Shown one piece after another: positions 32,842 through 42,661 of a stretch of DNA of 51,532 nucleotides. Each line of letters starts with the position of its first letter. The first letter of the stretch is position 1. A program made the translations under genes and the position numbers. Location: the NCBI GenBank assembly GCA_009843505.1, contig VYDI01000039.1:1-51532 (forward strand). Reading direction: 5' to 3'. A model generated the notes under the pieces. The model worked only from the letters and a program-made list of their open reading frames with translations. It did not search any database and was not told where the DNA came from. Origin of the DNA: Holophagales bacterium. GTDB taxonomy: Bacteria; Acidobacteriota; Thermoanaerobaculia; Multivoradales; Multivoraceae.

Positions 32842-34664
32842 GGTTGCCGGCCCCGCAACTGCCTGTCGAGGGTCTTGATCAGATCGCTCAGACCCTCCGT
32901 GCTGGTTTCCGCTGCCAGCCCGCCGCCGCCAGCCACCGGCGCCAGACCGTACTGGGCGGCCTCGAGTCGCTCGAGCAGCGTCCGGCAACGCGCCGCCAGA
33001 GCGCTCTCGACGCCAGCCCGCACGAGTGCGGCCTCCGCCTCCGACGGCGTCAGGGCCGAGCCCTCGACACCCAGCTTGTCGCCGACGTAACGACGCACGA
33101 TCCGGGAAGCCTCCGCGGCGGAAGCCGGCCCCGCGCCGGAGCGGAGCTTCCTCGACACGGACAGTGCGTCGCGCAGCGCGCGCTGGCGCCGGCGCAGCGT
33201 CCTGTCCGCGGCGTAGCGGCGTTCGCGCCGGTGGTGCGCCAGCAGGGCCAGGTACATGAAAGGAGGCAACAGGCCGCAGGCAAACCAGACCCAGAGGCGC
33301 CACCCCTGCGGCGCGACCGAGACGATGCCGGCCGCCGCCCGCCGAATCGGCAGGATGTCGTCGGCGAGGATCCGCACCGCCACCTTGCCGGTGGTCGGCG
33401 CCAGCGATTCCGTGAGCATCAGCTCCTCCTCACCGTCGGCGGGAGTGACCTCGAGGTCGATGCGCTCGGTGGACCGGGTCGCGTAGTCGCCAAGCTCGGG
33501 ATCGAAGTAGACGAGATCGATCGGCGGGACATCGAGAGGGCCGGCCACCAGCGGAACCAGGGCCCGCCGGAACACCTTGCGACCGGTCAGCAGGCGTCCA
33601 CTTCGGTCGGTGCTCGCGTCCGGCTGGTCCGGGTAGATCTTGAACGCCGGCAGCTCCGGGATGTCGGGCTCGCTCAGGAACTGAACGTTGCCGCTGCCGC
33701 CGACCTGCACCTCGAGCGTGGCCGACTGCCCCACCTGCAGCTCGCGCCGGCTGAGTGAGGCTTGAATGTCGAACTCCCCGACCAGACCGTTCCAGCCGTC
33801 GGGAGCCGGCGGCAACCTCCGCACGTCGAGAGTCAGAGGCTCCGTGAGCAGGTACTTCGTCGCCCAGCGCCCGCCCGAGCCGAGCAGACTGTCGAACTCG
33901 TCGAAGATGCTGCGCCTCCGGCTCGGCCGGCGCGCCTGCTCGACCTCCACCTGCACCCGGAGCTGGGTCTGCGGCAGCGTCACCTCGCCGGATCGCTGGG
34001 GAAAGAGCGCCTTGCGCACCTCGTTCACCGAGTACTGGACACCGTCGATCGTGGTCGAGAACTGGCGCACGTCGCCGAGGTCCTCGACCACAACGTCGCT
34101 ACCGAAGTCCATCGACTCGATCGACCCCTGCCCCACGGCCACCCGGCTGTAGAAGCGCCAGGTGTAGATGACCTGCTGGCCTTGCCACGGTCGATCCGTC
34201 GACACGGTCGAGGTGACGAAGAGGTCCCGGTCCTGCTCGTCGCTCTGGCCCTCGGCGCCGGTGACCTGAATCGTGAATGGCCGGCTCCTGACCTCGGCAC
34301 CGTCGATCAGGGCGGTCGCGGGACCGATCTCGAAGCTGCCGGCTCGCGTGGGGATCAGCAGGTAGTTGTAGGACGTGCTGTTGCTGACCCGGCCGTTGTT
34401 GATCTGCATGTCGCGGCGCTCTCCCCGCGACAGAACCCGGAAGTCCGGCAGTTCGGGCAGCCCCGGCGGTTCGTCCGGCGATCCTTCGATCCTGATCGTC
34501 AGGTAGAGCTGGTCGCCCAGAGCCACCTGGTTGCGGTCGACGGTTACCTGGATCCGGTCCGGCTCCTGGGCCTCTGCTCCGGCGGAACCCAGCAAGAGGG
34601 TCCAGGCCACCAGAGCCGCGACCCGGCGCCAGTCGAGGGACGGCCCACGCGTGCTTGGGTCCAT
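32838..34664 (-). CDS. batD: BatD-family protein
   Basis: This 608-residue protein has a signal peptide and a repeated beta-sandwich BatD domain (RIQVTVDRNQVALGDQLYL; QASLSRRELQVGQSATLEV). A membrane helix (residues about 455-475, LWVWFACGLLPPFMYLALLA) and a cytoplasmic helical tail follow. BatD is a periplasmic partner of the BatA/B vWA proteins, linked to oxidative-stress tolerance in Bacteroides. It lies in the middle of the operon. Confidence 0.88.
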   Translation of the reverse strand: MDPSTRGPSLDWRRVAALVAWTLLLGSAGAEAQEPDRIQVTVDRNQVALGDQLYLTIRIEGSPDEPPGLPELPDFRVLSRGERRDMQINNGRVSNSTSYNYLLIPTRAGSFEIGPATALIDGAEVRSRPFTIQVTGAEGQSDEQDRDLFVTSTVSTDRPWQGQQVIYTWRFYSRVAVGQGSIESMDFGSDVVVEDLGDVRQFSTTIDGVQYSVNEVRKALFPQRSGEVTLPQTQLRVQVEVEQARRPSRRRSIFDEFDSLLGSGGRWATKYLLTEPLTLDVRRLPPAPDGWNGLVGEFDIQASLSRRELQVGQSATLEVQVGGSGNVQFLSEPDIPELPAFKIYPDQPDASTDRSGRLLTGRKVFRRALVPLVAGPLDVPPIDLVYFDPELGDYATRSTERIDLEVTPADGEEELMLTESLAPTTGKVAVRILADDILPIRRAAAGIVSVAPQGWRLWVWFACGLLPPFMYLALLAHHRRERRYAADRTLRRRQRALRDALSVSRKLRSGAGPASAAEASRIVRRYVGDKLGVEGSALTPSEAEAALVRAGVESALAARCRTLLERLEAAQYGLAPVAGGGGLAAETSTEGLSDLIKTLDRQLRGRQP

Positions 34665-34668
34665 CGCG

Positions 34669-35520
34669 CTACCAGTCCTTCGCCAGACGGCTGCGGCGCC
34701 CGCGTTGTCCCCGGCGGGTCGGATCCGGCCGGCCCTCTTCCAGGGCCTGCAGGTAACGCTCCGCTTCCTCCGGCGTCATGCCCGGCGCTGGCTCCTGAGG
34801 ACGGCCCTGGTTGCCGCTCTCCGGTCCGTCGGCCCGCGTGTCCGGATCCTCGGCGTCCGGGATGCCGTCCCCGTCGCTGTCCTGCGGACCCTCGCCGCCC
34901 TGCGGTTGCTGGTCCCGTCCCTGGTCGCCAGGATCCTGCTCCTGGCCGGAGTCTTCCTGGTCCTGGTCCTGGTCCTGGTCTCCCTCCGACTGCTGCTGTG
35001 CGCCCTGGTCCTCCTGCTGCTCCTCCTGCTGCTGCTCGTTCTGTTGCCGGTTCTGGCTGTCCTGCTGGCGCCGCCTCATCTCGTCGCGAACGAACTCCAG
35101 GTTGAACTTCGCGTCGAGGTCATCGGGATTCGCTTCGAGCGACGCCATGTAGAAGTCGACCGCGTCCTCGAGCTTGTCCTGCCGGTAGGCGCTGTTGCCC
35201 AGGTTGTAGAGAGCCTGGGCACGCAGCTCGTCGTCGCCGATGGCCGCGGCCCGGTAGAACTCGCCGTCCGCCGCTTCGAAGTCGCTCAGCTTGTAGTGGG
35301 CGGCGCCGACGTTCAGACTCAGCTCCGGGTCATCCGGCCGCTCGGTCTGGTGGTCCGCGAACCCTCTCAGGGCCTGGTCGTAGGCGGCTGCGTCCCAGGC
35401 CGCATAGGGCGACGAGTAGTCGACCGGAGCGGGCGGCTCCTCGTCCGGAGCCTGCGCCGTGACGGCGAACGGAAGGAGGAGCAGCCCAAGCCCAGGCAGC
35501 CAGCGCGCACTCGGGTCCAT
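34669..35520 (-). CDS. batC: BatC-like TPR protein with acidic Gln/Asp-rich tail
   Basis: This 283-residue protein has a signal peptide (WLPGLGLLLLPFAVTAQA), TPRs in residues 35-120 (LSLNVGAAHYKLSDFEAADG; ALYNLGNSAYRQDKLEDAV) and a long low-complexity tail rich in Gln, Asp and Glu with a DQDQDQDQE run. The ATG at 35520 is chosen for the signal peptide; the frame opens earlier, inside the BatB gene. It lies 4 bases before BatD. Confidence 0.82.
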   Translation of the reverse strand: MDPSARWLPGLGLLLLPFAVTAQAPDEEPPAPVDYSSPYAAWDAAAYDQALRGFADHQTERPDDPELSLNVGAAHYKLSDFEAADGEFYRAAAIGDDELRAQALYNLGNSAYRQDKLEDAVDFYMASLEANPDDLDAKFNLEFVRDEMRRRQQDSQNRQQNEQQQEEQQEDQGAQQQSEGDQDQDQDQEDSGQEQDPGDQGRDQQPQGGEGPQDSDGDGIPDAEDPDTRADGPESGNQGRPQEPAPGMTPEEAERYLQALEEGRPDPTRRGQRGRRSRLAKDW

Positions 35521-35542
35521 GCGGCGACGCCTGCGTACCGGC

Positions 35543-36712
35543 TCACGCGACTGCGGCACGGTCCCCTCCCTCCTGTCCGGTGCCACGGCGCCCCAGGCGC
35601 TCGCCGATCAGCGGCTCGAGCATCAGCGCCGCCAGCGCGATGACCAGCAGCCACTGGAATCGCTCCTCCCAGCGCTGCTGCCGGCTGGAGCCCAGTTCCT
35701 GGTCCTCCAACTGCGCCTTGATGCCCTGAGCGTAAATCTGCTCGAGGTCCACGTCGCCGGTCACCGAGCGGACGTAGCGGCCGCCGCTGGTGAGGGCGAT
35801 CCGCTGCAACGCCGCCTCGTCGAGCCGGCTCAGGACGATCTCGCCCCCGCGGTCGGTGCGAAAGCCACCGCCCTCCCTGGGTATGGGTGCCCCCTCGTCC
35901 CGTCCGATGCCGATCGCGAAGATGCGCACCCCCGCCTCGGCCGCGGCCTCGGCGGCGTCCTGGGCCTCGCCGAGGTGATCCTCGCCGTCCGTGATCAGGA
36001 TGATCGCGCGCGACTTCCGCGACCCCGTCTGGGCTACCCGGTCGAAGGCCTCGAGCGAAACGCGGAGCGCCTCTCCGATAGCGGTGCCCTTGACCGGAAT
36101 CAGGTCCGGCTCCATCGCCTCGAGAAACAGCGCCGCCGCCGAGTAGTCCAGCGTCAGTGGCAACTCGAGGAACGCACTGCCGGCAAAGGCAACCAGCGCG
36201 ATCCGGTCTCCTTCCAGCCTCTGCAGCAGGTCGGCGATCTCGCGCCTGGCGCGTTCGAGCCGGCTCAGTTCGCCGCCCGCCTCCGCGTCCCGCACGAGCA
36301 TCGAGTCCGAGACATCGAGGGCGACCACGATGTCGACGCCCTCCCGGTGGACTTCCTCCCACACGAAGCCCCAGCGCGGCTGCGCCAGGGACGCGACCAG
36401 CGCAAGCACCGCGACCAGAACGAGAACCGCTTTCAGGCGCCGTCTCGGCCGACTGACTCCGGCGATCAAACCCGGCAACATCTCACGAGACGCGAAACGG
36501 CCGAGCAGACGCGCGCGGGTACGAAACGCGTAGACGTAGAACAGCAGGAGCGCCGGGCCAAGCCACAGGAGCCAGAGCGCATCCGGCCGTCCCGTACGCA
36601 CCTCGCAGCCGGCGATCAGCAGCAGGGCCGGAGCCAACGCCAGCAGCTCCCCACCGCGGCGCAGGCCGCCGCCGTCCGGCCCCGTGTAGCGGCTTGAAGA
36701 CCCACCGGTCAC
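35543..36712 (-). CDS. batB: BatB-like vWA-domain membrane protein
   Basis: This 389-residue protein has two N-terminal membrane helices and a vWA domain with the MIDAS motif DVSDSM (VALDVSDSMLVRD), VKGTAIGEAL and ITDGEDH. A C-terminal membrane helix (QWLLVIALAALMLEPLI) follows. The GTG at 36712 overlaps the BatA stop (GTGA). It pairs with BatA and BatC/D in a membrane complex. Confidence 0.87.
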   Translation of the reverse strand: MTGGSSSRYTGPDGGGLRRGGELLALAPALLLIAGCEVRTGRPDALWLLWLGPALLLFYVYAFRTRARLLGRFASREMLPGLIAGVSRPRRRLKAVLVLVAVLALVASLAQPRWGFVWEEVHREGVDIVVALDVSDSMLVRDAEAGGELSRLERARREIADLLQRLEGDRIALVAFAGSAFLELPLTLDYSAAALFLEAMEPDLIPVKGTAIGEALRVSLEAFDRVAQTGSRKSRAIILITDGEDHLGEAQDAAEAAAEAGVRIFAIGIGRDEGAPIPREGGGFRTDRGGEIVLSRLDEAALQRIALTSGGRYVRSVTGDVDLEQIYAQGIKAQLEDQELGSSRQQRWEERFQWLLVIALAALMLEPLIGERLGRRGTGQEGGDRAAVA

Positions 36713-37767
36713 GGCAGCTTCCTCAAGCGGGTATCGAGCAGCACAACCTCGAGCAGCAGCAGGAACATGGCCGGCGCCACCAGCCACGCGAACCGCTCCT
36801 CGTACTCCATGTACGACTCCTGGCTGATCTCAGTCTTCTCCAGCTCGTCGATCCGTTCGTAGATCTGCTCCAGCCCCGCCTCGTCCTCGGCCCGGTAGTA
36901 GGCGCCGCCTGTCGTGTCCGCCATCCGACGCAGCGTCGCTTCGTCGATCTCCACGTCCTGGTAGACGACCCGCGGCCCGAAGCCCGTCTCGACCACGAAG
37001 GGCGCCTGGCCTCTGGTGCCGACGCCGATCGTGTAGAGCCGGACGCCGAGCGCCGCCGCGGCTTCGGCCGCACGTAACGGCGACAGGGAACCGGCGTTGC
37101 TCCGCCCGTCCGTGAGCAGGATCGCCACCTTCGATTCGGCGTCCGAGTCCTTGAGGCGCTTGGTGGCGACCCCGACCGCCGATCCGATCGCGGTGGCGTC
37201 TCCGGCCATGCCGATCTCCAGTTGCTCGAGAAAGGTGGCCGCGACCCCGTGGTCGAGCGTCAGCGGGCACTGGGTGAAGGCCTCCTCGCCGAACACGACC
37301 AGGCCGACACGGTCATTGGGTCGGGCGGCGATGAAGGTCTCGACGACCCCCTTCGCCACCTCGAGCCGGTCCCTCCGGCGGCTCAGCGAACGCTCGTGCG
37401 CGTCCAGGTCCAGCGCCCGCATCGATCCCGAGGTGTCGATCACGAGCACGATGTCGATGCCCTCCGTGCTCACCTCGGTCAGCGCGCGGCCGGTCTGCGG
37501 CCGCATCACGGCAAGCAGGACAAGGGCAACGACGAGAAGCCGAAGGGCCGAGACCAGCCGGCGCGCGGTCAGCGTGCCGGAGCGCGGGGTGCGCAGGGCG
37601 TGGCCAAGCGAGGAGTACGCCACCGCCGCCGTGTCGCCACCGGCATCGCGCTTCGCCGCGATCTGGCGCAGGCGCGGCCGGAGCCACCACAGGAGCGCCC
37701 AGATCACGTATAGCGGAAGCAGCACCCAGAGCCAGCGCGCATCGGCGAAGACGAGCTGGTCCGTCAT
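36709..37767 (-). CDS. batA: BatA-like vWA-domain membrane protein
   Basis: This 352-residue protein has two N-terminal membrane helices (residues about 10-30 and 70-90), a vWA domain with DTSGSM, the MIDAS threonine region and ILLTDGRSNAGSL, and a final membrane helix (FAWLVAPAMFLLLLEVVLL). It lies upstream of the similar BatB gene and is the typical paired arrangement. Confidence 0.88.
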   Translation of the reverse strand: MTDQLVFADARWLWVLLPLYVIWALLWWLRPRLRQIAAKRDAGGDTAAVAYSSLGHALRTPRSGTLTARRLVSALRLLVVALVLLAVMRPQTGRALTEVSTEGIDIVLVIDTSGSMRALDLDAHERSLSRRRDRLEVAKGVVETFIAARPNDRVGLVVFGEEAFTQCPLTLDHGVAATFLEQLEIGMAGDATAIGSAVGVATKRLKDSDAESKVAILLTDGRSNAGSLSPLRAAEAAAALGVRLYTIGVGTRGQAPFVVETGFGPRVVYQDVEIDEATLRRMADTTGGAYYRAEDEAGLEQIYERIDELEKTEISQESYMEYEERFAWLVAPAMFLLLLEVVLLDTRLRKLP

Positions 37768-38783
37768 GCCGCCTTCTCCGTCTGATCGGAGGCCGGCCCC
37801 TCACTCTCGTCGTCTTCCGGGTCCTCGCTGGGCCGGGTCGCCGTGACGAAGCCAAGGGCCTGCTCGTAGGTGCGCTCGATCTCCTCGGGCACCGGCAGAC
37901 GCGCCGCGAACTTGACCTGATCGGTGGCGACCAGGAACCGCTCCAGGCGCCTCGCCTGCAACGACTCGAGCCGCACCAACCCGTCCAATCGACCCAGGAT
38001 CTCCTCGGTGGTCAGGTCGGTCGCGTTCAACCCGAAGCGGCCTTCGACGTAGGCCCTGATCACCGATGAAACGTCGAAGTAGTAGCGGCGGAGTTCCCGC
38101 AGGTCGGAGAAGTCGGTGCGACGCAGCCGCTCCAGCTCCCGGATCGCCAGGTCGTAGGGCGGAACCGGGGGCACTTCGGGCGCGCTGCCGTCCGGTCGGC
38201 GGCGGCGCCACCACCACCACCACACCAGCCCTAGCGCAACGGCGGCCAGGGCCAAACCGGCCCACAGCAGCCACGAGGCCGGGGTGTCGATTCTGCGCAG
38301 CGGCTTGATGTCGCGGATGTCGGTCGCCTCGCTCCGGTCCTCCGGCAGCACGGACTCGACCTCGACGGAGATCTCCCCCGTTTCCAGGTCGCCACCGGGG
38401 CCGGACGGCTGGCTGTAGGTCGCGGTCAGCGCCGGCAGGACGTAGGCGCCCACGAGGTCGGCGCGGAGTTCGTACCACCTGCGCTCGAGGAGGCGACCGG
38501 AAGCCAGGGTCTCCGCCGGGGCCCGCCCCAGGTCGACGATGCGGAAGCCGGCGATGTCCGCGCCCGGCTCATCGAGCTCGACCTCGACCCCCGGGTCGCG
38601 CTCGACTTCCACCGTGTACGTGATCAGGTCGCCCGTCGTGGCGACGGTCCGGTCCACGGCGGCACGCAGTTCAGCGGGCGGCTTCATTTCGGCATCGCCG
38701 GCCGGTTCGCCCGAGGCGCACGCCACCAGCGTCCCCGCGGCGAAGGCCACCGCGACCCGGGCGCCGATGCTCCGCAACGTCAT
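37764..38783 (-). CDS. Bat-operon lipoprotein with membrane helix, family not recognised
   Basis: This 339-residue protein has a lipobox (residues about 18-22, LVACAS) and an N-terminal beta-sandwich (residues 30-150, LITYTVEVERDPGVEVELDEPG). A membrane helix that ends in five Trp followed by four Arg (around residue 185-195) and a cytoplasmic helical region (residues 210-320) follow. The plan is that of DUF4381/BatD-tail proteins that sit between DUF58 and vWA genes. It overlaps BatA by 4 bases. Confidence 0.75.
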   Translation of the reverse strand: MTLRSIGARVAVAFAAGTLVACASGEPAGDAEMKPPAELRAAVDRTVATTGDLITYTVEVERDPGVEVELDEPGADIAGFRIVDLGRAPAETLASGRLLERRWYELRADLVGAYVLPALTATYSQPSGPGGDLETGEISVEVESVLPEDRSEATDIRDIKPLRRIDTPASWLLWAGLALAAVALGLVWWWWWRRRRPDGSAPEVPPVPPYDLAIRELERLRRTDFSDLRELRRYYFDVSSVIRAYVEGRFGLNATDLTTEEILGRLDGLVRLESLQARRLERFLVATDQVKFAARLPVPEEIERTYEQALGFVTATRPSEDPEDDESEGPASDQTEKAA

Positions 38784-38785
38784 CC

Positions 38786-39718
38786 CTACACCCGTACCGA
38801 CTGTTCGCGCGCTCTCATGTAGCGCACCAGGGGCTCGATCCAGGGCCGGTCGGCCCAGACCTGAATCTCACCGACACCCGCCTGGCGGAACTGTTCCGTC
38901 CGCTGCTCCATGTCCTGCCTGGCCAGCCGCACGAAACTCTCCGAGACCCGCCGGTCCGCCGTGTCGATGACCAGCGTCCGGCCCGTTTCCGCATCCTCGA
39001 GCTCGATGAGCCCCATCCGCGGCAGGCTCACCTCGCGCTGGTCGAGCACCCGGATCGCCGTCAGATCGTGCCGCCGCGCCGCGACCCGCAGGCGTTCCAC
39101 GAAGCCCGTGTCCAGGAAGTCCGAAATGACGAACCCCACCGACCGGCGCCTCACGACCCGGCCCAGGTACTCGAGCGCGCCGTCCAGGTCCGTGCCGCGC
39201 CCGGCGGGCCGGAAGCTGAGAACTTCCCGGATCACGCGCCACACGTGCGCGCGTCCCTTCTTGGGCGGAATGAACCGCTCGATCCGGTCCGAGAAGATGA
39301 TCATCCCCACCCGGTCGTTGTTCTGGATCGCGAGGTACGCAAGCACGGCGGCAAGCTCGGCGACGACCTCCCGCTTCTGCTTGCCCGAGGTGCCGAACGC
39401 CCCCGAGGAACTCACGTCGACGATCAGCATCACCGTCAGCTCGCGCTCCTCGCGGTGCTCCTTCACGAAGGGGCTCGACATGCGCGCCGTCACGTTCCAG
39501 TCGATGTGGCGGATGTCATCCCCCGGTGCGTACTCGCGGACCTGCTCGAACTCCATGCCCCTTCCCTTGAAGGCGCTGTGGTACTCCCCCGCCAGCGCAT
39601 CCGTCACCAGGCGCTGGGTGCGGATCTGGATCGCCTTGATCCGCGCGAGCAACTCGGGCGACAGAGTCGCCGTCTCCTGCTCCGGGGCCTCGTTCCGCTC
39701 TGTCTTGAAGAAGAACAT
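38786..39718 (-). CDS. DUF58-family protein of the MoxR/Bat operon
   Basis: This 310-residue protein has the DUF58 core: GEYHSAFKGRGMEFEQVREYAPGDDIRHIDW and VKEHREERELTVMLIVDVSSSG, with the DxSxS vWA motif. It is the usual partner of MoxR ATPases. It lies 35 bases after MoxR and 3 bases before the lipoprotein gene. Confidence 0.9.
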   Translation of the reverse strand: MFFFKTERNEAPEQETATLSPELLARIKAIQIRTQRLVTDALAGEYHSAFKGRGMEFEQVREYAPGDDIRHIDWNVTARMSSPFVKEHREERELTVMLIVDVSSSGAFGTSGKQKREVVAELAAVLAYLAIQNNDRVGMIIFSDRIERFIPPKKGRAHVWRVIREVLSFRPAGRGTDLDGALEYLGRVVRRRSVGFVISDFLDTGFVERLRVAARRHDLTAIRVLDQREVSLPRMGLIELEDAETGRTLVIDTADRRVSESFVRLARQDMEQRTEQFRQAGVGEIQVWADRPWIEPLVRYMRAREQSVRV

Positions 39719-39752
39719 CGATCCCCCCGATACCCTGTGCTTCCGGGCGGTT

Positions 39753-40820
<1,068 letters not shown>

Positions 40821-40950
40821 CTCGGTCGACTCTCCCAACCCCCGGAAACCCCGGGTTCTTCCCGCCCCGGGTTCTCTCCGAACAGCCGGGCTACGAACTT
40901 TATCCGAGCGCCCGGTCCGAACCGGGCGTTCGCGCGAGCCGACCTGGCCG

Positions 40951-41571
40951 TCAGATACCGGACACCTGACCGCCATCCGCGGTCGCGGCATCGAGGTGAT
41001 CGCAGCAGTTGACCAGGGACGCTTCCCACGGCGCGCGGCCCTGAACATGGGTTACCGACGTGTTGCCCCACCGGGTCGGAGGTTCCATGCCGTCACCGAG
41101 GTGTAGATGACGCAACGCCAGCGAGTAGCAGACGAGGCCGTGGGTGACGAAGACGCTGTCTCCCTCCGTAATCTCCGCGGTCTGCCGAATCCGGGCCCAG
41201 GCCGCATCCACCCGAAGGTGAAACGTCTCCCAGTCCTCCCCGCCCGGCGGCGCGTAACCGGGTTCCATGATGTCGAGGCCGATGTCGGCATAGGCCCGCC
41301 CCCGCAGATCGCCGAAGTTCCGCTCGGCGAGCAGGGGCTCGATGAGCAGAGGGAGTCCCAAGGCCCCCGCCACCGGCTCGGCGGTCATCTCCGCACGGCG
41401 CAGGTCGCTCGCGACGACGCAGCCGATCGGACGTCGCCGGTGGTGCTCCGCCAACCGCGACGCCAGGCGCTCCGCCTGACCCACGCCGCGCTCGTTGAGA
41501 GGCGTGCCTGGCGTCTGCACGACGCGGGCGGCGTTTGACGCGGTCTCGCCGTGGCGCACGATGAGCAGCAC
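40951..41571 (-). CDS. Histidine phosphatase family protein
   Basis: This 206-residue protein has the phosphohistidine motif LIVRHGETASN at the N-terminus, a Glu site in LLAERNFGDLRG and the second His in FVTHGLVCYSLALRHL. It belongs to the phosphoglycerate-mutase-like branch. The substrate is unknown. It lies 130 bases upstream of MoxR and may share its transcript. Confidence 0.88.
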   Translation of the reverse strand: MLLIVRHGETASNAARVVQTPGTPLNERGVGQAERLASRLAEHHRRRPIGCVVASDLRRAEMTAEPVAGALGLPLLIEPLLAERNFGDLRGRAYADIGLDIMEPGYAPPGGEDWETFHLRVDAAWARIRQTAEITEGDSVFVTHGLVCYSLALRHLHLGDGMEPPTRWGNTSVTHVQGRAPWEASLVNCCDHLDAATADGGQVSGI

Positions 41572-41642
41572 GGCCGGGAGGGTATCAACGTGCCCGCCGG
41601 GTACGACGACTCTGGAGCGGAGCTAGGATCGGAGCCGCCGCC

Positions 41643-42395
41643 ATGCCGCCGCAGCTCTCGATCGTCGCCCCGGTGTACAACGAGGCGGGCAACCTGGAAC
41701 GACTCGTGGCGGAGACTCACGATTCGATCGGGGCGGCCGGCCTCGACTACGAGTTGATCCTGGTCGACGACCGCAGCACCGACGGAAGCCGGGACGAACT
41801 CGTGGAGCTGGCCACGGGTAACGAGAGACTGCGCGCCCTGAGTCTCGAGCGCCATGCCGGCCAGTCGGCGGCGCTGCTCGCCGGCCTGCGAGCCGCCCGG
41901 GCGCCGCTGGTCGTCACGATGGACGCCGACCTGCAGAACGACCCGGCCGACATCCCGGACATCGTCGCCCTGCTCGAGGACCACGACGTCGTCTCCGGTG
42001 TGCGCGTCACACGTCGCGACACCCTGCCGCGACGGCTTGCGAGCCGGGTCTCGAACCTGGTGCGACGGTGGTTCCTCGGCGATCCCTGCACGGACATCGG
42101 CTGCGCGCTCAAGGGCTACCGGTCCCACGTCCTCGACGACCTGCCGGCCTTCAACGGCCTGCACCGCTTCCTTCCGGTGCTGGCACTCCGGCACGGCGGC
42201 GGCTATGCCGAGATCCCGGTCGGTCACCGCCCCCGCACGAGCGGCGCCAGCAAGTACACCCTGCGCGGACGCTTCCTGCGCGGCATCCTGGACCTGTGCG
42301 GGGTGTCCTGGTACCGCCGGCGCGCCGTTTCCACGACCGCTTACTCACTGGAGAGCTCGACATGTCATTCCTCACGCCCGAGAACATCTGGGTAG
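41643..42395 (+). CDS. GT2 polyprenyl-phosphate glycosyltransferase (Dpm1-like)
   Basis: This 250-residue protein has the family-2 fold: LSIVAPVYNEAGNLERLV, LILVDDRSTDGSRDEL and VVTMDADLQNDPADIP (DxD site). The acceptor part GASKYTLRGRFLRGILDL resembles dolichol- or undecaprenyl-phosphate sugar transferases. It lacks the long C-terminal membrane part of some relatives. Its end overlaps the next gene by 34 bases. Confidence 0.88.
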   Translation: MPPQLSIVAPVYNEAGNLERLVAETHDSIGAAGLDYELILVDDRSTDGSRDELVELATGNERLRALSLERHAGQSAALLAGLRAARAPLVVTMDADLQNDPADIPDIVALLEDHDVVSGVRVTRRDTLPRRLASRVSNLVRRWFLGDPCTDIGCALKGYRSHVLDDLPAFNGLHRFLPVLALRHGGGYAEIPVGHRPRTSGASKYTLRGRFLRGILDLCGVSWYRRRAVSTTAYSLESSTCHSSRPRTSG

Positions 42396-42646
42396 CCGTC
42401 GGCTTCGGAGGGCAGGCCCTCTTCGGTGCCCGCTTTCTCGTCCAGTGGATCGCTACCGAACGCCGCCGGCAAAGCGTCGTCCCAACCGCATTCTGGTACC
42501 TGAGCCTGGGTGGCGGACTCGTCCTCCTGAGCTACGCCGTGAGCATCGGCGACCCCGTCTTCATCACCGGCCAGAGCTTCGGCGTCCTCGTCTACTCGCG
42601 AAACCTCTGGTTCGTCCACCGGCACAAGGCAAACGAGGCGGGCTGA
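42362..42646 (+). CDS. Lipid-A-disaccharide synthase N-terminal-domain protein (LABN-type, small membrane protein)
   Basis: This 94-residue protein has three membrane helices: IWVAVGFGGQALFGARFLVQWI, FWYLSLGGGLVLLSYAV and GQSFGVLVYSRNLWFV. The RFLVQWI, PTAFW and YSRNL motifs are those of the LABN domain. It is commonly found fused or next to GT2 enzymes of lipid A modification. The ATG at 42362 lies inside the glycosyltransferase's last codons, so the two are coupled. Confidence 0.88.
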   Translation: MSFLTPENIWVAVGFGGQALFGARFLVQWIATERRRQSVVPTAFWYLSLGGGLVLLSYAVSIGDPVFITGQSFGVLVYSRNLWFVHRHKANEAG

Positions 42647-42661
42647 CCGCGGCGCCGGCTC